A stretch of DNA of 64,000 bases from Gimesia benthica. Its GTDB lineage: Bacteria; Planctomycetota; Planctomycetia; Planctomycetales; Planctomycetaceae. Of this stretch, positions 9,630 to 19,961 are shown piece by piece. A program made the translations under genes and the position numbers. The DNA is taken from assembly GCF_009720525.1 (NCBI RefSeq), contig NZ_CP043930.1:682001-746000 (forward strand). The letters are read 5' to 3'. Positions within the stretch are counted from its first letter, which is position 1, and each line of letters begins with the position of its first letter. The notes beneath the pieces are model-generated. The model saw only the letters and a list, made by a program, of their open reading frames with translations, did no database searches and was not told the DNA's origin.

Positions 9630-12600
9630 GTGACCTGTTATCGAGCACTCATTCTCACTTTCTGCGTATGTCTGTTTTCCAGTTCGACCATTGCCGAAGC
9701 CGCTGAGACAAAGGGGAAAAAAAACCACAGGAAGAAAGTGGTCCTGATCGCCGGCCCCAAAAGCCATGGTCCCGTGGGAAATGGAATCCACGACTATCCC
9801 TGGTCGGTCAAGTTACTCAAAGTCATGTTGGACAATTCCAATATACAGGATCAGGTTCGTGTTGAGTATCATCTTGATGGCTGGCCTGAAAATCCCGCCA
9901 CTCTGAATGACGCAGACACCATCATGGTCATTTCCGATGGCCGGGACGGTGAGAAATTTACCGAAGCTCCTCACTTTGCAAACCAGGAGCACCTGCAGCA
10001 GATTCAGAGACAGATCGACCGAGGGTGCGGCTTCCTGACCTTTCATTTCTCGACATTCGCACCGGACCAGTACTCAAAACAGATCCAAAACTGGTCAGGG
10101 GGCTATTTTGACTGGGAGGAGAACGGGGTCCGTAAATGGTACTCTGCCATTAAAACCTTGCAAGCCCCCGTCGTGCTTTCTCATGCAGAGCATCCAATCT
10201 GTCGTGGAGTCCAGCCGTTTGAACTGCGCGAGGAGTTTTATTTCAATCTCCGTTTTCAGCAGAATGACCCGCGACTGACACCGCTGTTGGAAGTTCCTGC
10301 CCTGCAAGGTAGAGCAGAGCAGGGGAATGTCGTCGCCTGGGCAAAAGAACGTGAAAACGGAGGACGTGGTTTCGGGACCACCTGCGGCCACTTTTATGAT
10401 AACTGGCAGAACGCTGCGTTTCGCAAATTCATTCTCAACGCGATTGCCTGGACAGCACAAGCATCAGTCCCGGCACAGGGTGTCGAAGCACGCTATTATA
10501 CCCATGAGAAAATCACCTCGGCCCTCACAGGAATCAAGGGGACTACACCTGCGATTGTGGATGATCGCCCGATTCGCGTGTTGATGTTCGCAGGCAATGA
10601 AGCGCACACCTGGCATAACTGGAAAAAAACAACTCCTGCGATTAAACAACTACTGGAGCGGGATCCTCGTATCAAGGTCGATGTCTCAAATGACATTGAA
10701 GATCTCTCACAAAAGCCTCTGCAAGACTACCAGGTCATCATTCAAAACTATACGAACTGGCACGACGGAACCCCATTAAGTGAGGCGTCGCGAACCGCCT
10801 TTATGAATTACATCCAGAAAGGAGGGGGGCTGGTCCTGATTCACTTCTCCAACGGCGCCTTTCATTTCTCACTGCCCAAAGCGGGAGAATCTGACTGGCC
10901 GGAGTATCGTAAAATCGTCAGGCGGGTCTGGAACCATGACGGAAAAGGGGAACAGAAAAGCGGCCACGATGCGTTCGGAAATTTTGAAGTGCTGATCACC
11001 GATGACTCTCACCCGCTGACGCACAATCTGCAGAAATTCCCCGTAACCGACGAACTCTATTTTCGACAGGCTGGCACGGAGCCCGTTGAACCTATCATTT
11101 CGGCCAAATCTAAGGTAACCGGAAAACGTGAGCCGCTGGCCTGGACCTATCACTACGGCAAGGGACGCATTTTCCAGACACTGCTGGGGCACAGTGAAAA
11201 AACGTACGACACCTTCGAAGCTTGTGAAATCCTGAGACGGGCGACAGCCTGGGCAGCGGGGAGAGACATACACGAACTCGAACGTCCCCCGAAAAAACCA
11301 ACCAGCCCCAAAACAATCTCACTGATTGGTAAGGGTAAGTGGGGAAAGGCACTCAATACCAATGCAGGTTCGATCTCCATTCCCGCTAAAACAATTCATA
11401 AATCGAAACATCTGAGTGCTGACTGTTGGGTCAAGTTGAATTCGAAATCAGGATTTAATGTCTTCCTCGCCTCCAGCAAGAAGAGCAACCCGGCCCACTG
11501 GGAGATGTATTCTTATGCCCGCAGCGGTTTCTTTAGCGTGTATCTCCCGGGGCAGGGAGGTGAATACAAAACCAGGATTAATATCTGTGATCAGAAGTGG
11601 CATTACGTGGGCATGATCTTGGAACCTGACCGGATTCAACTGTTTGTCGATGGTAAACGAGAACTCGAAGCTTCACTTCCTGCTCCAAAACAAACAGAGA
11701 TCGCCTCGGGGAATCTTCGGATCGGCGGCCTGGTGGAGAAGTCAATCTTTAGTGACGGCCTGCTGGATGAATTACGGATTACCAAAGGGGCGCGTGATTT
11801 AACACAGGTGCCCCCCAAACCTCTCGAAATAGATGCCGAAACTTTGATTCTGTTCTCATTTGATGAGATAGGCAAAGACTTAAGCACACGTGAAGAAGCC
11901 TCTGGTAAGCTCATTCCCCTGGAAACTAGAACCCAGGTTTCTCAAAAGACACCAGTTAAAAAAAAAGAGGCCCGTGATCACTGGGGCAAAGAATCGGTCG
12001 GCTTTGAACAGCCAGTCCAGGCGACCGAGGACAACCGCTGGCAACAGACAGACATAGGAAACTGGCTGGCCAGTATTGTGCCTCTCCCCTCGGGTTCCGT
12101 TAAGAAGGGACTCTCAATCCGGGTCGGTAACCAGCAGACAGGAACCGCCTGTTATGATACCAGACACTGTAAACTGCGTGGTCTCTGGACTGGGGGCTTC
12201 CTGAAACCATATCCGGAGCGTTTCGGACTGATCCGGGCCCCGGCTCCGGAAGGAATGATTCACTTTTCGACACAGGAGGGTCCCGGCTGGAGTCCAGAAT
12301 ACCCCTGTCGATTTCTCGGCTCACACGTCAATCGGGATCGTGTCACGCTGGAATATCAAATCGGTGAGACAACTGTTTTTGAGTCCCCCTGGCTGCTGAA
12401 GAATCAAGGCCCCCATTGTTTCACCCGGTCATTTGAAATCGGTCCGGGTAACCAAAGTCTGCAACTGCACATTGCGGACGCCAGTCAGTTGAAAACAGTA
12501 CCTGGCGGCAACCGGCTGTTTATTTCTAAGGATCCACAGTCTCCCTTTACCATTGGATGCGACGGTTGGGACCAAATCCTGCCCCGAATCATCGACAATG

Positions 12601-15600
12601 GAAAAACGCAAACTGCGGTCTTTGAAATTCCGCCCCGAAAATCTACACAAAATTTCACCATCTTCTATCAAATCAATACGGCTCAGGACACTCAGCAAAA
12701 GTTCCCCACTCCCAGTCTGACATCGGCTTCCTTACAGCCACTCCTGATACCGGGGCCGTCCCGCTGGAATGAACTCCTGAGAACACAAGGAGTGGTCAGC
12801 ATGGATGACGCTCCCTATGTCGTGGATACAATTTCTATTCCCTTCGAAAATCCTTATCGAGCCCTCTTCTTCATCAGCGGTCACGACTTTCTGGATAATG
12901 GGGACCTGGCTGTCGCCACCGTACATGGCGATGTCTGGCTGGTGAAGGGGATCGACCAGGATCTGAAGAATCTGAAGTGGAAACGCTTTGCGACCGGTCT
13001 GCTTCAGCCCTTGGGACTCAAAGTTGTGCAGAATAAAATTCATGTGCTGGGACGGGACCAGATTACGATCCTGCACGACCAGAATCTGGATGACGAAGCA
13101 GACTTCTATGAATGTTTTCATAATCAGTACTCCACATCGCCCGGAGGCCATGATTACGTCACCTGCCTGGAGACCGACTCATTCGGCAACTTCTATTTCA
13201 TGCATGCCCAACAGGGAGTGATGCAGGTTTCTTCGAATGGCCGCCAGTTGAATAGCATCGCTTCCGGCTTCCGTAATCCTAACGGGATGGGAATCGGGCC
13301 CGGCAATATCATCACAGCCTCTCCCCAGGAAGGTAACTGGACTCCCGCCTCAAACATCACAGAAATCAGTCCCGGGGGATACTACGGATATGGCGGCCCA
13401 CGTATCACGACAGAACGTCCGCGGGGCTACGATCGGCCGTTATGCTGGATCCCTCGCCTGCAGGACAATTCGAGCGGCGGTCAGGTCTGGGTCACCAGTC
13501 GTGAGTGGGGGCCTCTCCAAAACCAGTTGCTACACCTTTCTTATGGTCAGAGCAAACTCATGCTGACACTTCGAGAGGTAATCCAGGGGCAATCTCAGGG
13601 GGGCACTTTAACGCTCCCCTTGAATTTTGATTCAGGCGTAATGCGGGGAAGATTCAGCCCCCGGGATGGACAACTCTATGTCAGCGGCATGAAAGGCTGG
13701 GTGACCAATGCGGTACAAGATGGCTGCCTGCAGCGCGTGCGTTACACTGGTCAGCCTGTCGATCTCCCTGTCTCTGTCAAAACGATGCAGAACGGGATCT
13801 CTCTGACATTTTCAAACGCACTGGAACAGAAAACCGCAGAGAATCCAGACAACTATGCGATCCAGCAATGGAATTACCTCTGGTCTCAAAATTACGGCTC
13901 TCCGGAATACCGAGTCTCCGCCCCACAGGTTGAAGGGCGAGATGATGTGGAAGTCCTTTCTGCGACTTTGCTACCGGATCAGCGAACTGTCTTCCTGGAA
14001 CTCCCGTACGTCAAACCTGTAATGCAGATGGGCATCTCTTACCATCTGACTTCACAGACAGGCACAGACCTGAAACAAACTTACTACCACACAATCAACG
14101 CCGTATCCACACAGAAAATGGATTCGGACAAGTTAACTCGTCGTAAGAAAATGCGATTGCTGACACTCACGCAGCGTCAGCAACTGAAACCAGGTATTCT
14201 CTGGAAATTCCATCAGGATAATGCCACATCAGAGATAAACGATGACGCACGCTCATCCCGCATGCTGGCCCTGTCGGTCAATGAGAACGAACCGGTCACC
14301 CCTTTTCTTAAACCCGGAACATTCTCAGCCACAGCAGAAGGTTTTCTGCAGGTCCCCCTGTCTGGAAAATACTATTTCAGTATGGAAGGCAGTGGAAATT
14401 GTCGCATGGCAATCAATCAGAAACTTGTTCTGAAAGCAGAAGGAACTGATCTCAAACAAGCCCCACCCGCTGCAGTTACATTGGAAAAAGGCTATAACCG
14501 AATTCGACTGGATTACCAGAGTCCTTTAAAGGAGGGAGCCCATTTACGAATCCTCTGGCAGGGTTCTCAGTTTACCACCGAACCCGTGCCTCCCACGATT
14601 CTAACTCATTTAAGCGATGATCGGCTATTGGAGAAAATGCGACAGATCAGGGCAGGGCGGTCGTTATTTGCCGAATTCAAATGTCACACCTGTCACGGGG
14701 TTAACCAGGAAAACTCAACGGGCTTCACCTTTGATGCTGAGCAGTTGTCGTCAGCGCAATCTCTGTCGAGGATGCCTGAGCTGAACCAGTCTCCTCCCAA
14801 CCTTGATAATATCGGAAACCGGATCAGCAAACGCTGGCTATTTCACTGGCTACGCAACCCGCACAGCCTGAAACCAGATACCCGTATGCCTCACCTGCTA
14901 GGCCCCCCGGATTCTAAACAGACGATTCAGCAGGCAGCAGACTTAACTGCCTGGTTTGTGTCGCGGGCTACTAAACCTGTTCGTTCCGAACCCGGGTTGC
15001 CCCTGAACTCGGACGCTCCAGCCCCTGAGCAGTTAGTAGAATCTGGCGCGAAACGCTTCGAGGTTCTGGGGTGTATCAACTGCCATCACTTCAATACAGA
15101 TAACCCCCAAGCCGACGAATACCAGAGACACTCTCTGGCATTAATCAAACGAAAATTCAGTCACTCACAGCTGGCTCGTTTTTTAGAGTTACCACATCTT
15201 CACCACCCCTGGAGCAGGATGCCAGACTTTAGATTAACACCAATTGAGTCAGCAGAATTATCGGCTTTTCTGATCGAACGTGCGGAAGGCAAAATCCCGA
15301 GTGCCATGATCCCCCCGGCTGGATCAGCACAACGGGGACAAAAACTATACTATGAGACGCTGGGCTGTGCCCGCTGCCACGGCTCCCTGCCGGGAGATGA
15401 TCAGCCACTCACCCTCAAACGCATAGTATTGACCGGTCAGCCAACTGTGAATGGCTGTCTGTCAAAAGAGAATGAAGTCGCTCGTGGAATCCCCAAATTC
15501 AGTCTCAATACAGTTGAAAAAGAGTCGATCCAGGCCTTCCTGCATTTTGGAACTGAATCCTTACAGCAAAGGAACTTCTCCGAAATCTCAGATCGCTGGA

Positions 15601-16280
15601 CGAAACAGTTGAACTGTGTCGCCTGCCATCACCGCGATACAATCCAGAGCCCGCGGGCCATGATTGTCGTTGATGAGGGGGTGTCTGGCTTACCGCCAGA
15701 ACCCTTACCATCTCTGACCTGGGCGGGGGAGAAACTGAAATCGGGATGGCTGGAGTCCTTTCTGGCGGGGGAAATCAAATGGCGTCCCCGTCCCTGGCTG
15801 AAATCGCGTATGCCCCAATTTCCAGCACACGCCCATCTGCTGGCTGCGGGACTACGAGAGGAACATGGCATCCCATCACAGACTAACTCCCACCCTGCTT
15901 CAAGCCTACAACCAAAGCATGAGACACTGATTGACAAGGGTAAGCAGCTTACCACCAGGCAGGCACTCGACTGTCGTCAGTGCCACGGTATAGGGGACTT
16001 ACAGCCTTCGGGAGATGAGAAAACCAGAATCGCTCTCGGAATCAATTTTGTGCATATACGCGAACGCCTGACTCCGGAATATTACCATCGATTCGTCCTT
16101 GATCCTCCTCGATTTGACATCTCAACCAAAATGCCGAAACTTTCCGCAGACGGAGAAACGACAAAGATTTCCACAATCCTGAACGGCGACGCCCGCCAAC
16201 AGTTTGAGGCCATCTGGCACTATATCCATAGCCTGGAAGAGCCTGCACGGAGCTATTCGATAACCCCGCGCCCCGACTGA
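9630..16280 (+). CDS. Giant exported ThuA x2 / LamG-like / propeller / five-haem cytochrome protein
   Basis: This protein has 2216 residues and a signal peptide (about 1-25). In order I see: a ThuA-like domain (about 33-280, KVVLIAGPKSHG); a second ThuA-like domain (about 312-545, RVLMFAGNEAHTWHNWK); a LamG/concanavalin-like sandwich (about 565-735); a domain typical of PVC-group large cytochromes (about 780-1000, with GLWTGGFLKPYPERFG); a sorbosone-dehydrogenase-type beta-propeller (about 1070-1380); a PA14-like sandwich (about 1520-1650); then five CXXCH haem motifs at residues 1685, 1815, 1913, 1996 and 2115. The family is widespread in planctomycetes and verrucomicrobia and is thought to oxidise sugars in the periplasm, passing electrons to the haems; that is inference. 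The start is a GTG, and an upstream start is possible. The gene is divergent from the sulfatase and 97 bases before the M48 peptidase. Confidence 0.8.
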   Translation: MTCYRALILTFCVCLFSSSTIAEAAETKGKKNHRKKVVLIAGPKSHGPVGNGIHDYPWSVKLLKVMLDNSNIQDQVRVEYHLDGWPENPATLNDADTIMVISDGRDGEKFTEAPHFANQEHLQQIQRQIDRGCGFLTFHFSTFAPDQYSKQIQNWSGGYFDWEENGVRKWYSAIKTLQAPVVLSHAEHPICRGVQPFELREEFYFNLRFQQNDPRLTPLLEVPALQGRAEQGNVVAWAKERENGGRGFGTTCGHFYDNWQNAAFRKFILNAIAWTAQASVPAQGVEARYYTHEKITSALTGIKGTTPAIVDDRPIRVLMFAGNEAHTWHNWKKTTPAIKQLLERDPRIKVDVSNDIEDLSQKPLQDYQVIIQNYTNWHDGTPLSEASRTAFMNYIQKGGGLVLIHFSNGAFHFSLPKAGESDWPEYRKIVRRVWNHDGKGEQKSGHDAFGNFEVLITDDSHPLTHNLQKFPVTDELYFRQAGTEPVEPIISAKSKVTGKREPLAWTYHYGKGRIFQTLLGHSEKTYDTFEACEILRRATAWAAGRDIHELERPPKKPTSPKTISLIGKGKWGKALNTNAGSISIPAKTIHKSKHLSADCWVKLNSKSGFNVFLASSKKSNPAHWEMYSYARSGFFSVYLPGQGGEYKTRINICDQKWHYVGMILEPDRIQLFVDGKRELEASLPAPKQTEIASGNLRIGGLVEKSIFSDGLLDELRITKGARDLTQVPPKPLEIDAETLILFSFDEIGKDLSTREEASGKLIPLETRTQVSQKTPVKKKEARDHWGKESVGFEQPVQATEDNRWQQTDIGNWLASIVPLPSGSVKKGLSIRVGNQQTGTACYDTRHCKLRGLWTGGFLKPYPERFGLIRAPAPEGMIHFSTQEGPGWSPEYPCRFLGSHVNRDRVTLEYQIGETTVFESPWLLKNQGPHCFTRSFEIGPGNQSLQLHIADASQLKTVPGGNRLFISKDPQSPFTIGCDGWDQILPRIIDNGKTQTAVFEIPPRKSTQNFTIFYQINTAQDTQQKFPTPSLTSASLQPLLIPGPSRWNELLRTQGVVSMDDAPYVVDTISIPFENPYRALFFISGHDFLDNGDLAVATVHGDVWLVKGIDQDLKNLKWKRFATGLLQPLGLKVVQNKIHVLGRDQITILHDQNLDDEADFYECFHNQYSTSPGGHDYVTCLETDSFGNFYFMHAQQGVMQVSSNGRQLNSIASGFRNPNGMGIGPGNIITASPQEGNWTPASNITEISPGGYYGYGGPRITTERPRGYDRPLCWIPRLQDNSSGGQVWVTSREWGPLQNQLLHLSYGQSKLMLTLREVIQGQSQGGTLTLPLNFDSGVMRGRFSPRDGQLYVSGMKGWVTNAVQDGCLQRVRYTGQPVDLPVSVKTMQNGISLTFSNALEQKTAENPDNYAIQQWNYLWSQNYGSPEYRVSAPQVEGRDDVEVLSATLLPDQRTVFLELPYVKPVMQMGISYHLTSQTGTDLKQTYYHTINAVSTQKMDSDKLTRRKKMRLLTLTQRQQLKPGILWKFHQDNATSEINDDARSSRMLALSVNENEPVTPFLKPGTFSATAEGFLQVPLSGKYYFSMEGSGNCRMAINQKLVLKAEGTDLKQAPPAAVTLEKGYNRIRLDYQSPLKEGAHLRILWQGSQFTTEPVPPTILTHLSDDRLLEKMRQIRAGRSLFAEFKCHTCHGVNQENSTGFTFDAEQLSSAQSLSRMPELNQSPPNLDNIGNRISKRWLFHWLRNPHSLKPDTRMPHLLGPPDSKQTIQQAADLTAWFVSRATKPVRSEPGLPLNSDAPAPEQLVESGAKRFEVLGCINCHHFNTDNPQADEYQRHSLALIKRKFSHSQLARFLELPHLHHPWSRMPDFRLTPIESAELSAFLIERAEGKIPSAMIPPAGSAQRGQKLYYETLGCARCHGSLPGDDQPLTLKRIVLTGQPTVNGCLSKENEVARGIPKFSLNTVEKESIQAFLHFGTESLQQRNFSEISDRWTKQLNCVACHHRDTIQSPRAMIVVDEGVSGLPPEPLPSLTWAGEKLKSGWLESFLAGEIKWRPRPWLKSRMPQFPAHAHLLAAGLREEHGIPSQTNSHPASSLQPKHETLIDKGKQLTTRQALDCRQCHGIGDLQPSGDEKTRIALGINFVHIRERLTPEYYHRFVLDPPRFDISTKMPKLSADGETTKISTILNGDARQQFEAIWHYIHSLEEPARSYSITPRPD

Positions 16281-16377
16281 AAAATTAATTAATCTCAGAT
16301 GTCTTTTCTGAACTGCATGTTAAAATTCTTCTCACTTCCAACTCTATTTTAAAGTATGTATTCAGGATTTACTTTCG

Positions 16378-17226
16378 ATGCCGCGGTATATTCGCACGGG
16401 ACATGGATCACATGATTCTTCTCTGAAACTGCGACTGGTTGTCGCTGCGGGGATCGCGCTGTTCTCATTGATTTCGTTTTTGATGAAATCCGATGTCAAT
16501 GAAATCACAGGTGAAAGCCAGCGGGTCGCTCTTACCGAGCAACAGGAAATCGCACTTGGATTACAGGCTCTCCCTGCGATTCTGGATCAGCATCATGGCG
16601 AGCATCCGGATCAGGAAGCACAGGCTTACGTTGATCGAGTGGGTGAAAAACTGCTGGTAAGTCTGAATGCGTCTTTGAGGAAACAGGGGCGCAGGAACCC
16701 CTACCGATTTGACTTCCACCTGCTCAATGACAATCAGGTAATCAATGCTTTCGCCTTACCTGGGGGGCAGATTTTTATTACCGCCGGCCTGTTTCGACAA
16801 CTTGAAACCGAAGGACAGCTGGCAGGAGTTTTGGGACATGAAATGGGGCATGTTTTGTCGCGCCATGGAGCACAGCACATGGCCCAACAGGAATTCACGC
16901 AGGGGCTGGTAGGAGCCGCAGGCGTGGCGGGCGGAGATGCCAGTAGTGCCCAGATGGCACAAGTGATCGGCTCCATGGTAAATATGAAATACAGTCGCAG
17001 CGACGAACTGGAATCTGACCGCTGGGGGATCAAACTCATGGTCATGGCAGGCTACGACCCATACGCCATGACCGGCGTCATGGAGATCCTTAAACGCTCT
17101 GCAGGGGGAGGGAGGCAACCCGAAATTTTCAGTACGCATCCCGACCCGGGGAATCGAATCCAGCGTATTCGTGATTACATCCAACGCACCTATCCTCAGG
17201 GATTGCCTGACGATCTGGAACCTTAA
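16378..17226 (+). CDS. Membrane-anchored M48-family zinc metallopeptidase
   Basis: This protein has 282 residues. A single hydrophobic segment at about 18-36 acts as a signal anchor or uncleaved signal. The zinc site is HEMGH (His154, Glu155, His158), followed by the ELESDRWG segment (about 210-217) that supplies the third ligand in M48 peptidases. GGQIFITAGLF just before the zinc helix is a standard family signature. The protein is shorter than HtpX (which has several membrane helices) and BepA (which has a TPR tail), and resembles the small LoiP/YcaL type that monitors outer-membrane or periplasmic proteins. The C-terminus keeps FSTHPDPGNRIQRI. It follows the large cytochrome gene by 97 bases and may be co-transcribed with it. 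Confidence 0.88.
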   Translation: MPRYIRTGHGSHDSSLKLRLVVAAGIALFSLISFLMKSDVNEITGESQRVALTEQQEIALGLQALPAILDQHHGEHPDQEAQAYVDRVGEKLLVSLNASLRKQGRRNPYRFDFHLLNDNQVINAFALPGGQIFITAGLFRQLETEGQLAGVLGHEMGHVLSRHGAQHMAQQEFTQGLVGAAGVAGGDASSAQMAQVIGSMVNMKYSRSDELESDRWGIKLMVMAGYDPYAMTGVMEILKRSAGGGRQPEIFSTHPDPGNRIQRIRDYIQRTYPQGLPDDLEP

Positions 17227-18356
17227 ACAAGAAGTCTATTTCTGAAGCAACAAATGGTCTCAACAATGAATAATTACTGCATTGCGACCTGACTGAACAA
17301 AACATTCGTCAGAAACAGAATAGTCAATTGACTTTAATTGACGATAAGTTATGATGTAAACAGACTTGGCTTCCAAACCGATTAGTATTGACGCTGCATG
17401 TAGGTTTTGATAAACACTACTAACTAAGCAATCTCTGGTAAGCCGTTATTTTCATTGAGGATCTCTCCCGCTTTTTGAGATCAAATTTCCAGCACCCAGT
17501 GAGTATTTAATTTCACTGGTTACCAATTTGGCTTTTAAGTGAGTTGAGTCGTTACCAGCGGGTCGTCAGTTCCTCAACAGCACTATTCTCGATTTACTCG
17601 GGAATGCTTCTTCTTGAAAGTTTTTCTCTTTCTGGATGCACTTTAAGAGACTTTGCGTATCTGCCCCTGAGGCAGAACAGCCTTGCTTTCTGTTGGTCTG
17701 AGATGCGACCAATGATTCAACCCGGGGGTTGATTTATGTTTGAAACAGCAAGCTGGCTCAAGGATTGGATCTATTTTATTCTCCCAATTCACTGGAGTCC
17801 TCTCACGAAATAAATTGAGATTGTCTCACAAGTAAAACATTTAAAAGTTCCGTATTAGCAACCATTTATCGGTTGACGGAGTTCATAAGAAACGATTGAA
17901 TTTCTAGTATCAGTTTTGACCATAATTTTTGCCTGAAAGGATATCGGCAAGACCATCACCTAACAGAGGCTTGAGTCAACAGACATTGCAAGTTCGCTGT
18001 TCTCAACGCCAGGGCCTCATCTCTTTACAATAGCCTAAGCGATGACCCTCCTAATACGGGAAGATAACAGGCCAAGACGGCCGAGTCCTCAAGCGGGCGA
18101 ACGATTTCCCAGTGTAAATCTTTCTTCATGAGATCAAGACCAGGTCATAATTGTAAGAATTGACTCGAGTCGGTTTCCGCTGAAAAAAGAATCGGCACAT
18201 TCAGAAGAATGCCAGCTACTTTTCAGTCTCCCTGTGAGCTCCGCGCTGTCAGTGGTCTGATTTGAAATCATGTATCAAGCTGGTCGTGTCATGTGAGTGC
18301 CGTAGTTGTATCTCTAATTACTTCTTTACTTCTTTATTATCATTTGGTGTTTCTGT
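17227..18356. other. Long spacer before rho, with promoter and hairpins but no convincing gene
   Basis: These 1130 bases hold no reading frame I can support. A 62-codon frame with a TTG start at 17544 has no recognisable features. A strong promoter-like pair lies at 17328-17355. Small inverted repeats include CCAGTGA/TCACTGG (17496-17502 with 17513-17519), CTGCC/GGCAG near 17661-17675, and the palindrome GACTCGAGTC (18162-18171). There is no SD-like sequence just before the rho ATG. The simplest reading is a long 5' leader for rho, which is known to be autoregulated in several bacteria. A separate small RNA is possible. Confidence 0.4.
17328..17355 (+). promoter_or_regulatory. Candidate sigma-70-type promoter in the rho leader
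   Basis: TTGACT (17328-17333) and TATGAT (17350-17355) are separated by 16 bases, each one mismatch from the housekeeping consensus. Transcription would begin near 17362, about 1 kb before rho, giving a very long leader or a separate RNA. Confidence 0.45.
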
Positions 18357-19961
18357 ATGGCTGCAAAGAGTTCTGAAACTTCAGATAAACCAAAAACCAC
18401 CCGTCGAAAAACTACCAGGACACGCAAAAAAGCGGAAAAACCTGCCGAGGAAAATGTCGAACAAAGTGAAACTGAATCACTGCAGGACGAATATCATCGT
18501 AAGGCAGAAGATAACCTCGAGCTTTTCGAAAACCCTCACTCTTCTACTGAAGCAGACACTGAAAGAGAAGATGAAAACATGTCAGATTTTCCTGCTGATT
18601 CCATAGACGACGAGCCCAGCGCCAACCAGACAGACAATGACCGTTCCGGCGATAAATCTGGAGGCAATCGCCGTCGTCGGAGACGGAGAAGAAAATCAGA
18701 TACCCCCAATGCTCAGGGACGCCAGGGGCAGGGAGCGAACAATCGCGGTCGCGCTGGCAATAGTAATAACCGGGGAGGTCGGTCGCGTACCGGTGCCAAA
18801 CCCCAACAACGCCGGTCCCGTTCTACATCACCTGCCGCCAATGAAAATGTCACAGGTGTTATTGAAGGTGTTCTGGAGCTGCACCCTAAAGCATATGGAT
18901 TCATCCGGGACCCCAAAGCAAACTACAAAGCTCAGGATTCTGATGCTTTTGTTTCCAGTTCATTGATTGAAAAACACAATCTGCGTGAAGGTATCCTGAT
19001 TCGGGGCGAAGTTGGTCCGGGCACCAGAGGGCAAGGGCCTCGCCTGAAGAGCATCGAAACTATCGATGGGCGCACCATCGAAGAGTACATGGAAATCAAA
19101 TCCTTCGATGAGCTCACACCAATCAATCCATTCGAGCAGATCAAACTCGAAACTGGCCCCATGCCGATCACGATGCGGGTAATGGATCTCCTGACTCCCA
19201 TCGGAAAGGGACAACGTGCTCTCGTTGTTGCACCTCCTCGAACCGGTAAAACAATGTTGCTCCAGGATATTGCTGAAGCCGTCAGTAAGAATCATCCTGA
19301 AATCCGCCTGATGGTCCTGCTGATTGACGAGCGGCCTGAAGAAGTAACCGAAATGGAACGCTCCATTAAAGGCGAGGTTATTTCCTCTTCAATGGACCGG
19401 GATGTTGAAAGCCATGTCCGCACCAGCCAGCTCATCTTCGAGCGGGGCAAGCGTCTGGCGGAAGCCGGTGAAGATGCCTTCATCCTGCTGGACAGTATCA
19501 CCCGAACCGCTCGTGCCTTCAACAAATGGGTTGGGAATACCGGCCGAACCATGAGCGGTGGTCTGGATGTGAAAGCGATGGACATTCCCAAGAAAATGTT
19601 TGGAACCGCCCGCCGCTTTGATGAAGGTGGCTCACTGACAGTTCTGGGCACAGCCCTGATTGATACCGGCAGCCGGATGGATGAAGTGATTTTCCAGGAA
19701 TTCAAGGGAACCGGTAATATGGAAATGGTCCTCAGCCGGGAACTTTCCGACCGACGTATCTTCCCAGCAATTGATATTACGCTGTCCGGGACGCGACGCG
19801 AAGAAAAAATTCTCGAACCGGAAGTTCTCGAAGGGGTCACCATGCTTCGCAGAAGTCTGATCTCTTTGAATCCAGTTGAAGCCATGGAGCAATTGAGTAG
19901 CACGCTCAAGAAGTTCCCAACCAACAAAGAGTTTCTGGAAAAGATCCGGGCGATTCTCTAG
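18357..19961 (+). CDS. rho: Transcription termination factor Rho with arginine/asparagine-rich insertion
   Basis: Rho is a hexameric RNA helicase that ends transcription of untranslated RNA. The 534-residue protein is longer than E. coli Rho (419). The extra length is an N-terminal lysine/glutamate-rich stretch and a low-complexity insertion at about 98-162 rich in Arg, Gly, Asn and Gln, starting with a run of eight or so arginines. The RNA-binding cold-shock-like domain follows (about 165-240, GVLELHPKAYGFIRD). The ATPase domain has the Walker A APPRTGKT (residues 292-299, Lys298), Walker B LLIDERPEEVTEM and the GRTMSGGLD loop. Such insertions occur in high-GC and some other Rho proteins and add RNA binding. 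The ATG at 18357 has no clear SD. It stands alone behind a 1.1 kb spacer. Confidence 0.95.
   Translation: MAAKSSETSDKPKTTRRKTTRTRKKAEKPAEENVEQSETESLQDEYHRKAEDNLELFENPHSSTEADTEREDENMSDFPADSIDDEPSANQTDNDRSGDKSGGNRRRRRRRRKSDTPNAQGRQGQGANNRGRAGNSNNRGGRSRTGAKPQQRRSRSTSPAANENVTGVIEGVLELHPKAYGFIRDPKANYKAQDSDAFVSSSLIEKHNLREGILIRGEVGPGTRGQGPRLKSIETIDGRTIEEYMEIKSFDELTPINPFEQIKLETGPMPITMRVMDLLTPIGKGQRALVVAPPRTGKTMLLQDIAEAVSKNHPEIRLMVLLIDERPEEVTEMERSIKGEVISSSMDRDVESHVRTSQLIFERGKRLAEAGEDAFILLDSITRTARAFNKWVGNTGRTMSGGLDVKAMDIPKKMFGTARRFDEGGSLTVLGTALIDTGSRMDEVIFQEFKGTGNMEMVLSRELSDRRIFPAIDITLSGTRREEKILEPEVLEGVTMLRRSLISLNPVEAMEQLSSTLKKFPTNKEFLEKIRAIL

Noticed and set aside
17544..17732. 62-codon plus-strand frame in the rho leader
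   Set aside because: TTG start, no SD, no recognisable motif, and the sequence is not conserved-looking; probably chance.
18011..18110. GC-richer segment upstream of rho as a 6S-like or other known RNA
   Set aside because: A short match (CAAGCGGGC) recalls 6S RNA, but the remaining sequence and pairing do not fit a 6S fold.
18162..18171. Palindrome GACTCGAGTC before rho as an operator
   Set aside because: A single 10-base palindrome in 64 kb is expected by chance, and no regulator gene is near.
19292..19927. 211-codon antisense frame inside rho
   Set aside because: Entirely opposite the Rho ATPase domain, low-complexity Ser/Arg-rich translation, no start signal; a shadow frame.
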